Below are positions 45,442 to 54,135 of a stretch of 64,000 bases of DNA, piece by piece (positions within the stretch are counted from its first letter, which is position 1; every line of letters starts with the position of its first letter). The notes under the pieces are model-generated. The model made no database searches. It saw only the letters and a program-made list of their open reading frames with translations, and had not been told where the DNA came from. Both the position numbers and the translations under genes were made by a program. The stretch is from Rhizobiaceae bacterium CPCC 101076. GTDB lineage: Bacteria > Pseudomonadota > Alphaproteobacteria > Rhizobiales > Methylopilaceae. Location of the stretch: assembly GCA_003347645.1 (NCBI GenBank), contig QDFX01000007.1, forward strand, positions 1 through 64,000. Direction: 5' to 3'.

Positions 45442-46413
45442 TTATCGGTCGCGGTTGGCGACGAAGCGGGCCGCTTCGCGAAGCACGTCGGCCTTGTCGC
45501 CGAAAGCGGACAGCGCGCCTTCCGCATCCGCGACGAGCTCGGCGAGGCGCTTGCGCGCCGCGTCCTTGCCCCAAAGCCGCACCAGCGTTCCCTTGCCCTT
45601 CGCGGCGTCTTTGCCTGTCGCCTTGCCGACGATGGCGGCATCCGCCTCTTCGTCGAGCAGGTCGTCGGCGATCTGGAAGGCCTGGCCGAGCGCCCGGCCG
45701 TAACGCTCGAGCGATGCGCGATCCGCCGCGCTCGCGCCGGCGATGATCGCACCCATCTGGCAACCGGCGAGCAGGAGCGCGCCGGTCTTCATTGCCTGCA
45801 GCTTCAGGATCTCGACATCCGTCAATTGCTGCGGACGTCCGTCGCCGAAGCGGCCCTCGGCGCCGAGATCGAGCAATTGTCCGCCGACCATGCCGCCGAG
45901 ACCCGACGCACGCGTGAGCGTCTTCACCAGCTCGACGCGCACCTTGGCGTCGGCATGCGTCGGCTCGTCGGCAAGAATATCGAACGCATAGGTCAGTAGT
46001 GCATCGCCGGCGAGGATCGCGGTCGCCTCGTCGAACTTCTTGTGCGTCGTCGGCTGGCCGCGGCGCAGATCGTCATCATCCATCGCCGGAAGGTCGTCGT
46101 GGACGAGGCTGTAGCAATGCACGCATTCAAGCGCGGCACCCGTCCGCATCACACCCTGGCCTTCGACGCCGAAGAGCTTGGCGGTTTCGATGACGAGGAA
46201 CGGGCGCAACCTCTTGCCGCCGGCAAGCGCCGCATAGCGCATCGCTTCGACCACACGGTCGGGGCGCTCCAGCTCGCCCGGGAGCGGTTGGGAGCCGAAA
46301 AGATCCAGAAGCACGACATCGACGGCCTTAATCGTCGCCGTCAGGTGTGCGTTAAAGTCTAAGGGGATCAACTCGATACGCCTTTCGGATAGGGAAGGCC
46401 AAATGGTAGACAC
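45442..46413 (-). CDS. ispA: Polyprenyl synthetase, probable farnesyl diphosphate synthase
   Basis: A 323-residue trans-prenyltransferase that condenses IPP with DMAPP and GPP. Both Asp-rich motifs are present: DDLPAMDDDD (106-115) and DDLLDEE near residue 245. The insertion in the first motif fits bacterial FPP synthases. GTG 46413 gives the longest reasonable protein; TTG 46371 (309 residues) with AAAGG upstream is an alternative start. It lies divergent from hpnN beside the hopanoid genes, which suits supply of farnesyl diphosphate for squalene. Geranylgeranyl product cannot be excluded by eye. Confidence 0.85.
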   Translation of the reverse strand: MSTIWPSLSERRIELIPLDFNAHLTATIKAVDVVLLDLFGSQPLPGELERPDRVVEAMRYAALAGGKRLRPFLVIETAKLFGVEGQGVMRTGAALECVHCYSLVHDDLPAMDDDDLRRGQPTTHKKFDEATAILAGDALLTYAFDILADEPTHADAKVRVELVKTLTRASGLGGMVGGQLLDLGAEGRFGDGRPQQLTDVEILKLQAMKTGALLLAGCQMGAIIAGASAADRASLERYGRALGQAFQIADDLLDEEADAAIVGKATGKDAAKGKGTLVRLWGKDAARKRLAELVADAEGALSAFGDKADVLREAARFVANRDR

Positions 46414-46537
46414 ATTTGCGTCGCAAGGGCTTGTCGCGTACGGGGACGATCAACGGGCTTGATCGAACCGTACATAAAGCCGGCAACGGCAAGAGTTTCA
46501 TCTTAATCCGGTGCCCGGGCAGGGCGGAGTATCCCAA

Positions 46538-49192
46538 ATGAAGAAAATGGGCGAGCGCATTCTTTTGGCCTGCGCGGAAATCTGCGCGCGGAAGCCATGG
46601 CTTGTCCTTTTCGTCACGGCAATCCTGACCGGCCTGTCGATCTATGCATCGACATTCCTGACGATCAACACGAATACCGACGAAGTTCTGTCACGCGACC
46701 TGCCGTTTCGCCAGATCGAGCAAGAATATCGCAAGTCGTTCCCTAAAGAAGAATCGATCGTCGTCGTCGTCGATGCCGCCACTCCGGCCGATGCCGACCT
46801 CGCGGCCGACAATCTCGCGGTGCGCCTGCGCGCCCGTCCCGAACAGTTCCTGGACGTCCAGGTGCCGGGCTCGTCGCCCTTCTTCAACGACAACGGCCTG
46901 CTCTATCTCGACCAACCGAAGCTGAAGACCTTCGTCGACCAGATCGAACAGTCGAAACCCGTCCTGCAACTATTCGCGCGCGATCCGAGCCTGCGCGGCA
47001 TCGAAAGCTATATCGAGGCCCAGGGCGACGGCAGCGCGGATGCCGATCGCTTCGGCCGCACGCTTGCGGGCCTTGGCGAGACGGCGCAAGCCAACGCTGA
47101 CGGCGACGAGAAACGCACTGACTGGCTGTCGATCTTCGGCTTCCAGCGGCCCGAAGGCCGACCCGGAACCCGCCGCATGGTGCTGGCCAAGCCGAAACTC
47201 GACAACAGCTCGATCAACCGCGCCGGTCCCGCGCTCGATGCCCTGCGCGAAGAGATGAAGGGTGTGCAGGAAGAAGAGGCCGAGGGCCTCCAGATGCACA
47301 TCACCGGCGACCCGACGCTGCGCCAGCAGGAACTCAACGACGCCTTCTCGGGCGCGATCGCCGCGTCCGGCTTCTCGTTCGTTCTCGTCGCGCTCAGCCT
47401 CATTATCGGCATCCGCTCCGGACGCCTGATCGCGGCACTTCTGATCACTCTCGTCATCGGCTCGATGTGGACGACGGGCCTCGCGGCAATGTCGGTCGGC
47501 CGGCTGAACCTGATCTCCGTCGCCTTCATGGTCCTGTTCTTCGGCCTCGGTGTCGACTTCGGTACCCACCTTGGTCTGCGCTATCTCGAGGAACTGAAGA
47601 AGAAGGGCACGTTCGAGGCGGCGATGAAGGAGTCCATGCTCGGCGAAGGTCCGAGCATCGCGCTCAGCACACTCTGCGCCAGTCTGGCTTTCCTGTCCTT
47701 CGTGCCGACTTCTTATGTCGGTCTGGCGGAATTCGGCATCATTTCCGCCCTCGGCATGGTCGTCGCGCTCGTCATGACCTTCACGGTTCAGCCCGCGCTG
47801 ATGGCGGTGATGCCGCCCAAGCTGAAGCCCAGCCGAAGCTTCGACATCGGCATCGGCAGCTGGGTGCAGAAGCACTACAAGGCCATCCTCGTCGTCTCCG
47901 CCGTGGTGACGTTCGGCTCGCTGTACTTCGCCCGCGACGCGCGGATCGACGTCAACCCGCTCAACTTGCAGAACCCGACTGCCGAGCCGGTGGTGACCTT
48001 CCGCGACCTCGCCAAGGATCCGCTGACCTCGCCCTACGCGCTGAACGTCGTCGCGGACAATCTCGACGATGCCCGCACGCTCGCCGAGAAGCTCGATGCG
48101 GCGCCGGGCGTCGAAGGCGTGCAGACCGCCGAAGTGTTCCTGCCAAAGGATCAGGCGCCGAAGCTCGCTTTGCTCTCGACCGTCCGCAACTCGCTCGGCC
48201 CGGATTTCTTCGATCCCAATGCGACGCGTCCGGCTCCCAGCGACGCCGAACTGACCCGCGCGTTCCAGCAACTGCGCGACACCGCCGCCTCTCTTGCGCA
48301 GAGCGGAGCCGAAGGTTCCGAGGTCCGCGCCGGAGCGGAGAAGCTGCGCGACGGCCTCGCCGCCTACGCCGAAAAGCGAGGCATCGATCTCGAGTCCCTG
48401 AAGGTGCTTCAGGACAATCTCGTCGGCAGCATGCCCGACATCGTCGACGCGCTCCGCACTCGCATCGGAAACGCCAAGGAGCTGACCCTCGCCGACCTCC
48501 CGCCGGAGATCGCCAAGGACTGGATCGCTCCGGACGGCAAGCTCCGCCTGCGTGTGATGCCGACAGGGGACGTGGCGAATGCGGACTCCTTCCGCACCTT
48601 CGCCGACACCGTCCAGGCCATATCGCCGAAGGCGAGCGGCGTGCCGATCAGCGTGACGGAGGCCGGCAACGAGATCCTCTGGGCGTTCGTCGAGGCGATC
48701 ATCTACACGACGATCGCGATCGGCCTCGTCGTCATCATCATGCGCCGCCGCGTCTCCGACGTTCTTCTGGTGCTCGCGCCGCTCGCGGTCGCAGCGCTGT
48801 GGACGGTCGCCGCCTCGGCGATCCTCGACCTGCCGTTCAATTTCGCGAACGTCATCGTCATTCCGCTGCTGATCGGTCTCGGCGTCGCGGGCAGCATCCA
48901 CATCGTGGTTCGTGCTCGCGAAATGTCGGATGAGCACCACGCCCATCCCGACAGGCCGCGCGGCAATGTGCTCGACACGTCGACCTCGCTCGCGGTGTTG
49001 GTGGCGCAGCTCAACACCGTCGCGGCTTTCGCCACGCTCGCAATTTCGCACCATCGCGGCCTATACAGCATGGGCATGCTGCTCGGCATTTCGATCTTCT
49101 TCGTTGTGATCGTCTGCCTCGTGGTGTTGCCGGCCGCGATGATCGCTCTTAATCCGAAGCATCGTCTGGAGCCGAGTGACGCGGACGACTGA
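46538..49192 (+). CDS. hpnN: Hopanoid transporter HpnN (RND/MMPL family)
   Basis: An 884-residue RND-type transporter that moves hopanoids from the inner to the outer membrane. It has the two-fold RND layout: helix 1 (about 22-42), a large periplasmic domain, a block of helices (about 280-450) with GLGVDFGTHLGLRYLEE, a second periplasmic domain rich in coiled coil, and a last helix block (about 720-870). ATG 46538 has GGAG 8 nt upstream. hpnA follows 17 nt later. The 124-bp gap to ispA must hold its promoter. Confidence 0.93.
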   Translation: MKKMGERILLACAEICARKPWLVLFVTAILTGLSIYASTFLTINTNTDEVLSRDLPFRQIEQEYRKSFPKEESIVVVVDAATPADADLAADNLAVRLRARPEQFLDVQVPGSSPFFNDNGLLYLDQPKLKTFVDQIEQSKPVLQLFARDPSLRGIESYIEAQGDGSADADRFGRTLAGLGETAQANADGDEKRTDWLSIFGFQRPEGRPGTRRMVLAKPKLDNSSINRAGPALDALREEMKGVQEEEAEGLQMHITGDPTLRQQELNDAFSGAIAASGFSFVLVALSLIIGIRSGRLIAALLITLVIGSMWTTGLAAMSVGRLNLISVAFMVLFFGLGVDFGTHLGLRYLEELKKKGTFEAAMKESMLGEGPSIALSTLCASLAFLSFVPTSYVGLAEFGIISALGMVVALVMTFTVQPALMAVMPPKLKPSRSFDIGIGSWVQKHYKAILVVSAVVTFGSLYFARDARIDVNPLNLQNPTAEPVVTFRDLAKDPLTSPYALNVVADNLDDARTLAEKLDAAPGVEGVQTAEVFLPKDQAPKLALLSTVRNSLGPDFFDPNATRPAPSDAELTRAFQQLRDTAASLAQSGAEGSEVRAGAEKLRDGLAAYAEKRGIDLESLKVLQDNLVGSMPDIVDALRTRIGNAKELTLADLPPEIAKDWIAPDGKLRLRVMPTGDVANADSFRTFADTVQAISPKASGVPISVTEAGNEILWAFVEAIIYTTIAIGLVVIIMRRRVSDVLLVLAPLAVAALWTVAASAILDLPFNFANVIVIPLLIGLGVAGSIHIVVRAREMSDEHHAHPDRPRGNVLDTSTSLAVLVAQLNTVAAFATLAISHHRGLYSMGMLLGISIFFVVIVCLVVLPAAMIALNPKHRLEPSDADD

Positions 49193-49209
49193 CGCTGGTT
49201 GGTGGGACA

Positions 49210-50229
49210 ATGGCGCGTGTATTGGTGACTGGCGGCTGCGGGTTTGTCGGCCGTCATCTTGTGAAGGCTTTGCAAGATCGCGGCGACGAGATCCGCGTCG
49301 TCGACCTGGCTCCTCCCTCTGTCGGCGGGCCGCATGCGGAGTACATCAGGGGCTCGATCACCGACGCCGCGCTGATGGATTCAGCGCTCAAGGGCGTCGA
49401 TCGCGTCTACCATCTCGCCGGTATTCCCCATCTCTGGGCTAAGAAGCGGAGCGGCTTCGACATCGCCAACCGCCAGGGCACCGAGGCCGTCATGGCGGCC
49501 TGCATGCGCGCGAATGTTCCGCGCGTCGTCCATTGCTCGACTGAATCGATCCTTCTGCCGAAGACCAAGCGCGAAGCCGTCGACGAGTCGCTGACGCTCC
49601 AGCTCGGAGACATGCCGGGCCCCTACACCCGCTCGAAGTTCCAGGCGGAAGTGGCCGCGATGAAGGCCGCGCGTGAAGGACTGAACGTCACGATCGTCAA
49701 TCCGACCGTGCCGGTGGGCGCGGGCGACGACAACATGACTCCGCCCGCGCAGATGCTGGCGCTCTTCCTCAAGGGCGGCACGCCGTTTTTCCTCGATTGC
49801 GTGCTGAACCTCGTCGACGTTCGCGATGCCGCCGACGGCATGATCCTCGCAGGTGACAAGGGTGCGGTCGGAGAGCGCTACATTCTCGGCGGCGAGAATG
49901 TCCGCCTGCGCGATCTGCTGCGACTGCTTGAGGAAGTCTCCGGTCGCCGGATGCCGACACGCACGATCCTGCCCCCGATCGCGCTCGCGGCAGGCGTGGT
50001 CTCCGAGTTCATCGCCAACAACATCACCAGGACCGCGCCTGCGGCGACGCTCGAAGGCATCTTGCTCGCTTTGCGTTCCGGCGCGTTCGACAACTCCAAG
50101 GCACGCCGGGAACTGGGTTATTCGCCCCGTCCGGTCGACACTGCACTGCGCGCGGAGCTGGAATGGCTTGCGAGCAGAAATAATGCCGAACAACCGACAA
50201 GCTTTGGACACGAAGCTTCGGCTAAGTGA
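49210..50229 (+). CDS. hpnA: Hopanoid-associated sugar epimerase HpnA
   Basis: A 339-residue short-chain NAD(P)-dependent epimerase/dehydratase. The nucleotide motif GGCGFVG (8-14) and the catalytic YTRSK (YxxxK) are visible, along with NPTVPVGAGDDNMTP. HpnA is encoded with hopanoid genes throughout Rhizobiales; its exact substrate is not settled. It follows hpnN by 17 nt and precedes a DUF2141 gene by 34 nt, so these form one transcript leading towards hpnH. Confidence 0.92.
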   Translation: MARVLVTGGCGFVGRHLVKALQDRGDEIRVVDLAPPSVGGPHAEYIRGSITDAALMDSALKGVDRVYHLAGIPHLWAKKRSGFDIANRQGTEAVMAACMRANVPRVVHCSTESILLPKTKREAVDESLTLQLGDMPGPYTRSKFQAEVAAMKAAREGLNVTIVNPTVPVGAGDDNMTPPAQMLALFLKGGTPFFLDCVLNLVDVRDAADGMILAGDKGAVGERYILGGENVRLRDLLRLLEEVSGRRMPTRTILPPIALAAGVVSEFIANNITRTAPAATLEGILLALRSGAFDNSKARRELGYSPRPVDTALRAELEWLASRNNAEQPTSFGHEASAK

Positions 50230-50263
50230 CGCCACGAATTCTCAAAATGAGGACGTGCGCATC

Positions 50264-50833
50264 ATGAAGCTACTCATGCTCGCCCTCGCGGGGGTCCTGT
50301 CGGCAGCTGGAACCGCCAATGCTGCCACTGTCACGCTGATCATCGACGGCATCGATGTCGGCAAGGGCGTTGTGAATGTCGCGTTCTGCGACAAGGGTCC
50401 GCTGGACCAGTGTCGCCAGTTCAAATCGAACCAGCCCGCGACCGCCGATACGGTCGGCTTCCGCTTCGAGAACGTCCCGGCCGGCAGTTATGCGTTCGTC
50501 GGATATCAGGACGTCAATTCGAACGACACGTTCGACAAGAACTTCGTCGGCATGCCGAAGGAGCCTTTCGCGCTCAGCAACAATGCCGGCGACAAGCTGT
50601 TCCCGCCGCCTGGCTATCAAGACCTCGCTCTTCCGATCGCCGAAGGTCAGGACAACGTGATCAACATCACGCTGCAGACCATGGGCGGAAAGAAGAAGCA
50701 GCAGCCCACCTCGGCGAAGACATCGATTGAATCGATACCGATGATCACCGTGCCGAACCCCAGTGTCGCGAGCACGCCGGCGCTCAGCACTGCGCGGTCA
50801 AGCACGGCGGCAGCCCCGCCCGCGCGCAAATGA
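50264..50833 (+). CDS. DUF2141 exported protein in the hopanoid cluster
   Basis: A 189-residue protein with a Sec signal peptide (cleaved near NANA-A or TANA-A, about residue 20), a beta-rich DUF2141 domain (about 22-140, with VNVAFCDKG, FRFENVPAGSYAFVGYQDVNSN and FGLS-like core) and a Ser/Thr/Pro-rich tail of about 45 residues. ATG 50264 starts the signal peptide; GTG 50255 is a weaker alternative. DUF2141 function is unknown. Its place between hpnA and hpnH suggests a periplasmic role tied to hopanoids, by context only. Confidence 0.82.
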   Translation: MKLLMLALAGVLSAAGTANAATVTLIIDGIDVGKGVVNVAFCDKGPLDQCRQFKSNQPATADTVGFRFENVPAGSYAFVGYQDVNSNDTFDKNFVGMPKEPFALSNNAGDKLFPPPGYQDLALPIAEGQDNVINITLQTMGGKKKQQPTSAKTSIESIPMITVPNPSVASTPALSTARSSTAAAPPARK

Positions 50834-50865
50834 ATGCTGCAAGGCGATTAAGGTTGACGTGATTT

Positions 50866-50894
50866 CAATTGCCCGGCTTTCCGCCGGGCAATTG
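50866..50894 (+). terminator. Stem-loop after DUF2141 gene, probable terminator
   Basis: Perfect 12-bp stem CAATTGCCCGGC (50866-50877) / GCCGGGCAATTG (50883-50894) with a TTTCC loop, 32 nt after the stop. Only a weak T-rich stretch follows (CATTACTG), so termination may be partial and let hpnH be read through. Confidence 0.6.
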
Positions 50895-51307
50895 CATTAC
50901 TGCAACAAGTACAGATAACAAGATTTCGGACTGCGCCGGCGACTCGACCTCGACGCGGCGACATGACATAGCTTCCTGCCAATGCTCTCGAATTTCATAC
51001 ATCGAATGAAGTTCGCACTGGCGAGAACAGGAGTGTGTGGGCACTGCGCTGGACCCGGTTTGTCAACTCGGCGTCATATGACATTGGCATGAGCGCAGCG
51101 GCAACTGGTCGCGGCGCACATTGTCGGTTTCGCCCCACTTACCTGTCAGAATGGAAAGTTGAATCTGTTGCTTGGATTGGCACACGAAATGCTCAAGCAA
51201 CAAATGTGCATTACTCATCCCTCCGCGCTCCGGCGCGGTTATCGGTCCGCCCATTCGGCGTCCCGAGAACAGACAAGCGCTTTGGCGCAGAAGTAAAGGA
51301 GCCGCTT
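50895..51307 (+). promoter_or_regulatory. Upstream region of hpnH with a sigma-54-like site
   Basis: This stretch of about 410 bp has no convincing gene and is less GC-rich than its neighbours. TGGCAC-ACGAA-ATGCT (51178-51193) keeps the GG and GC dinucleotides and their 12-nt spacing of sigma-54 promoters, with two mismatches to the consensus. A stem CCGCGC/GCGCGG (51223-51238) follows. An open frame extends upstream of hpnH from 51035 but its residues do not match the family. Confidence 0.35.
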
Positions 51308-52516
51308 GTGGGCATCCCGCTGAGACAGATCATCGACGTCGGCAGCTACATCGTCAAAAAAGAGCTCTCGGGTGTGAAGCGATACCCGCTCGTGTTGATG
51401 ATGGAGCCTCTTTTCCGCTGCAATCTGGCCTGCGCCGGCTGCGGCAAGATCGATTACCCGGACGAAATCCTCAATCAGCGCATCTCCTATGAAGACGCGA
51501 TGCAGGCGGTCGACGAATGCGGCGCCCCGGTCGTTGTCATCGCGGGCGGCGAGCCGCTGATCCACAAGGAGCTTCCGCAGATCGTTCGCGGCATCATGGC
51601 GAAGAAGAAATACGCCATCGTCTGCACCAACGCGATCCTGCTCGAGAAGAAGATGGATGAGTACGAGCCGAGCCCGTACTTCACCTGGTCGATCCATCTC
51701 GACGGCGACAAGGAGATGCACGACAAGTCGGTGTGCCGTAACGGCATCTACGACAAGGCCGTCGCCGCATTGAAGGAAGCCAAGCGCCGTGGTTTCCGCG
51801 TGACTATCAACTGCACCTTCTTCCAGAACGCCGATCCGGACCGCGTCGCGACCTTCTTCGACGAAGTTACCGCTCTCGGCGTCGACGGCATGACGGTTTC
51901 GCCGGGCTACGCCTACGAACGCGCCCCGGACCAGCAGCACTTCCTGAACCGCCAGACCACGAAGAATATCTTCCGCAAGGTGTTCAGCCAGGCGAAGGGC
52001 AAGGGCTGGCAGTTCAACCAGTCGACTATGTTTCTCGACTTCCTGGCCGGCAACCAGTCCTACTCCTGCACGCCGTGGGGCAATCCGACCCGCACCGTGT
52101 TCGGCTGGCAGAAGCCCTGCTATCTCCTCGGCGAAGGTTATGCGAAGACCTTCAAGGAGCTGATGGAAGACACGAACTGGGACAATTACGGCGTCGGCAA
52201 TTACGAGAAATGCGCCGACTGCATGGTCCATTCGGGCTTCGAGGCATCCGCCGTGCGCGACACGGTTCGCCGCCCATGGAAAGCCGCCATGGTTCAGCTG
52301 TTCGGCATCAGGACGACCGGCCCGATGGCGCCGGAAATTCCGCTCGCCAACCAGCGTCCTGCGGAATACGTCTTCTCGCGCAACGTCGCCGCGCAGATGT
52401 CCACCATCCGCGCCAACAACAAGTCGACCACCGTCGACACCGAAGACCATCAGGATCTGCTCCGCACGCCGGAGCCGGGTCCGTCGAATGACCAGAACGT
52501 CTCGAGCGCCGCCTGA
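51308..52516 (+). CDS. hpnH: Adenosyl-hopene transferase HpnH (radical SAM)
   Basis: A 402-residue radical SAM enzyme that adds adenosine to diploptene, the first step in making C35 hopanoids. The 4Fe-4S motif CNLACAGC gives C38, C42 and C45 (CxxxCxxC). The GGEPLIH block and a C-terminal SPASM-like Cys set (YEKCADCMVHSGF) follow. GTG 51308 has AAAGGAG 6 nt before it and matches the family N-terminus (GIPLRQIIDVGSYI); the longer frame is rejected. It ends just before a strong bidirectional terminator. Confidence 0.95.
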   Translation: MGIPLRQIIDVGSYIVKKELSGVKRYPLVLMMEPLFRCNLACAGCGKIDYPDEILNQRISYEDAMQAVDECGAPVVVIAGGEPLIHKELPQIVRGIMAKKKYAIVCTNAILLEKKMDEYEPSPYFTWSIHLDGDKEMHDKSVCRNGIYDKAVAALKEAKRRGFRVTINCTFFQNADPDRVATFFDEVTALGVDGMTVSPGYAYERAPDQQHFLNRQTTKNIFRKVFSQAKGKGWQFNQSTMFLDFLAGNQSYSCTPWGNPTRTVFGWQKPCYLLGEGYAKTFKELMEDTNWDNYGVGNYEKCADCMVHSGFEASAVRDTVRRPWKAAMVQLFGIRTTGPMAPEIPLANQRPAEYVFSRNVAAQMSTIRANNKSTTVDTEDHQDLLRTPEPGPSNDQNVSSAA

Positions 52517-52534
52517 GACTTCGACAGTCCAAAC

Positions 52535-52566
52535 AAAAAAGCCCGGCATTCGCGCCGGGCTTTTTT
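52535..52566. terminator. Bidirectional terminator, hpnH/DUF930
   Basis: AAAAAA-GCCCGGC-ATTCGC-GCCGGGC-TTTTTT: a 7-bp GC stem flanked by six As and six Ts, so 13 bp in all. It can end both hpnH and the convergent reverse-strand transcript. Confidence 0.95.
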
Positions 52567-52585
52567 CGTTTGTATGCGCTGCACT

Positions 52586-53272
52586 TCAGTGGATTGCCGC
52601 CAGATTGTGGGGTTCCCATTCATCGCGCGGAATAGCATCTCCCACTTCGAACGCGAACGAGACCACCTTCGCGTGGTCAGGTGAAAGTCCGCAACGGAAT
52701 CTGAGATGATACCAGTTCCGCTTGCTTCGAAATGCGGCTCCGTCGGCGACGAGAACGTCGCCGTCCTCACGGGTATCCGACATCGCGAATGAGACCAGCC
52801 TGTCCGGCCGGTAATCCGGCTTCCATGCCTCGATCTGTTCGGACGCCTCGATGGCGCATAGCTGATCGATACGGTCGGCCTCGACCATCTGACTCATCGC
52901 CTTCACTGCCTGCCGGCTTTGCGGCCGCGCCAGGTTTGCCTGCGCCAACATCGTTGTTGCCTGGACCATTCCTGACCGCGAAGGACCGGCCGGTGGTGTT
53001 TCGTTGGAAGGAGGATCAGCTGATGGCGCGGGCACGGAATCCCCTCGCAGCATGGGCTCAACCGATGATGCCGAGGATGGGGATTTACGCGCCGTCAGCG
53101 CGTCGAACTCGCCGCTGCTGAGCACCTCGACCGAGACGTCCTGTGGCGCCGGAACGGGCAGCGGAACAGGCCACATGGCAAGCGCGAGGAATAGGAGCGT
53201 GTGGAGGCCGATAGAGGCCAGAACCCGCAATACCCCTACCGCTCGATCCGGCGGTTCCAGTCTAAACAGCAA
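52586..53272 (-). CDS. DUF930 domain protein, single-pass
   Basis: A 228-residue protein with one N-terminal helix (about 15-37), a low-complexity Pro/Ser linker (about 40-100) and a DUF930 domain (about 110-228) with Cys in DQLCAIEA and FRCGLSPD. DUF930 proteins are found in Rhizobiales and have no known role. The TonB-like topology (helix, Pro-rich stretch, globular end) is notable. It lies 140 nt after hpnG on the same strand, so it may be read from the hopanoid operon. Confidence 0.8.
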   Translation of the reverse strand: MLFRLEPPDRAVGVLRVLASIGLHTLLFLALAMWPVPLPVPAPQDVSVEVLSSGEFDALTARKSPSSASSVEPMLRGDSVPAPSADPPSNETPPAGPSRSGMVQATTMLAQANLARPQSRQAVKAMSQMVEADRIDQLCAIEASEQIEAWKPDYRPDRLVSFAMSDTREDGDVLVADGAAFRSKRNWYHLRFRCGLSPDHAKVVSFAFEVGDAIPRDEWEPHNLAAIH

Positions 53273-53412
53273 AAGAGGAATCCGGCGCGATCACTGCGCA
53301 GCCATGCCTCTCGCCAGCGCCCGCTCAAAGACGTAACCCATCCCGCCCCCCGGTTCCCCGTTGGGCAGTTTTCACCGCGACAAGGCGATTTGATGGAGCC
53401 GGAGACGACCGA

Positions 53413-54135
53413 TCAGCTGAAAGCCGTACCCCAGCTCGCCGGCACGTAGCCCAGCGAGCGGAACGCAATCGAGGCGTCGCGCCCGAGGCGAATCAGATCC
53501 ATGATCTGGCCAGGACGGCGTGCCAGGCTGCCGAAGACACCCGGCAACGAAATACTGCCGTCAGGCTTCAGCGCAGTCGCGACGAGGTCGGGCAGGCCGC
53601 GATGAGCCGGGTCGCAGACGACGCGGATTGCCGCGAAAGGCAGGCCGTGCTTCGCGGCGTATTCGGCCGCGATATGGGATTCCATATCGACCGCAGCAGC
53701 GCCCGAATTCTCCCAAGTGTTCCGCTTGCTGATCTTGCACACGAGAGCCAGGTCGACGCCAGCCAGTGGCGCCTGGATGGTGCGCAAACGATTGTCGACA
53801 TTGAGGGCACTCTGCAGCGTCTCGTTCAGCGCCGCGTCGGCCGCCCATTCCCCATCTTCGGTGACGACCTTGGTGGCCAGCACGATATCGCCGGGATGAA
53901 GCGACGGATCGAGACCGCCGGCGACACCGAAGCTCACCACCGCGCGGCAGGCCGGTTCCGGACGGGCATCCAGCATCGCGCGGAGCCGCGCGGGCACGCC
54001 ACCGGAGCAGATCGTCTCCACAGAAGGACCGGCCGCAATTTTCGCCTCGCGCGCGACGCCGGTTACGACGAGGACAGGCAGCGCGGCCGCAGCCGGCACC
54101 GCGGCCGCGACGATCTCACATACCGAAGGCGACAT
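53413..54135 (-). CDS. hpnG: Hopanoid nucleoside phosphorylase HpnG
   Basis: A 240-residue member of the MTA/SAH nucleosidase-phosphorylase family that removes adenine from adenosylhopane to give ribosylhopane. VVSFGVAGGLDP, the VDMESHIAAEYAAKHGLPFAAIRVVCD block with the substrate-binding Met-Glu, and the final SL/RLGRDAS region fit. ATG 54135 overlaps the end of shc by 20 nt, so the genes are coupled. Together with hpnH it provides the C35 side chain. Confidence 0.92.
   Translation of the reverse strand: MSPSVCEIVAAAVPAAAALPVLVVTGVAREAKIAAGPSVETICSGGVPARLRAMLDARPEPACRAVVSFGVAGGLDPSLHPGDIVLATKVVTEDGEWAADAALNETLQSALNVDNRLRTIQAPLAGVDLALVCKISKRNTWENSGAAAVDMESHIAAEYAAKHGLPFAAIRVVCDPAHRGLPDLVATALKPDGSISLPGVFGSLARRPGQIMDLIRLGRDASIAFRSLGYVPASWGTAFS

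Noticed and set aside
46970-49054. 694-codon open frame antisense to hpnN
   Set aside because: It is the shadow of a real gene in GC-rich DNA. The protein is a His/Arg/Asp-rich string without domains, while the sense strand encodes a complete RND transporter.
51035-51307. N-terminal extension of hpnH by about 90 residues
   Set aside because: The extension is not like the family. AAAGGAG 6 nt before GTG 51308 and the conserved N-terminus mark the true start.
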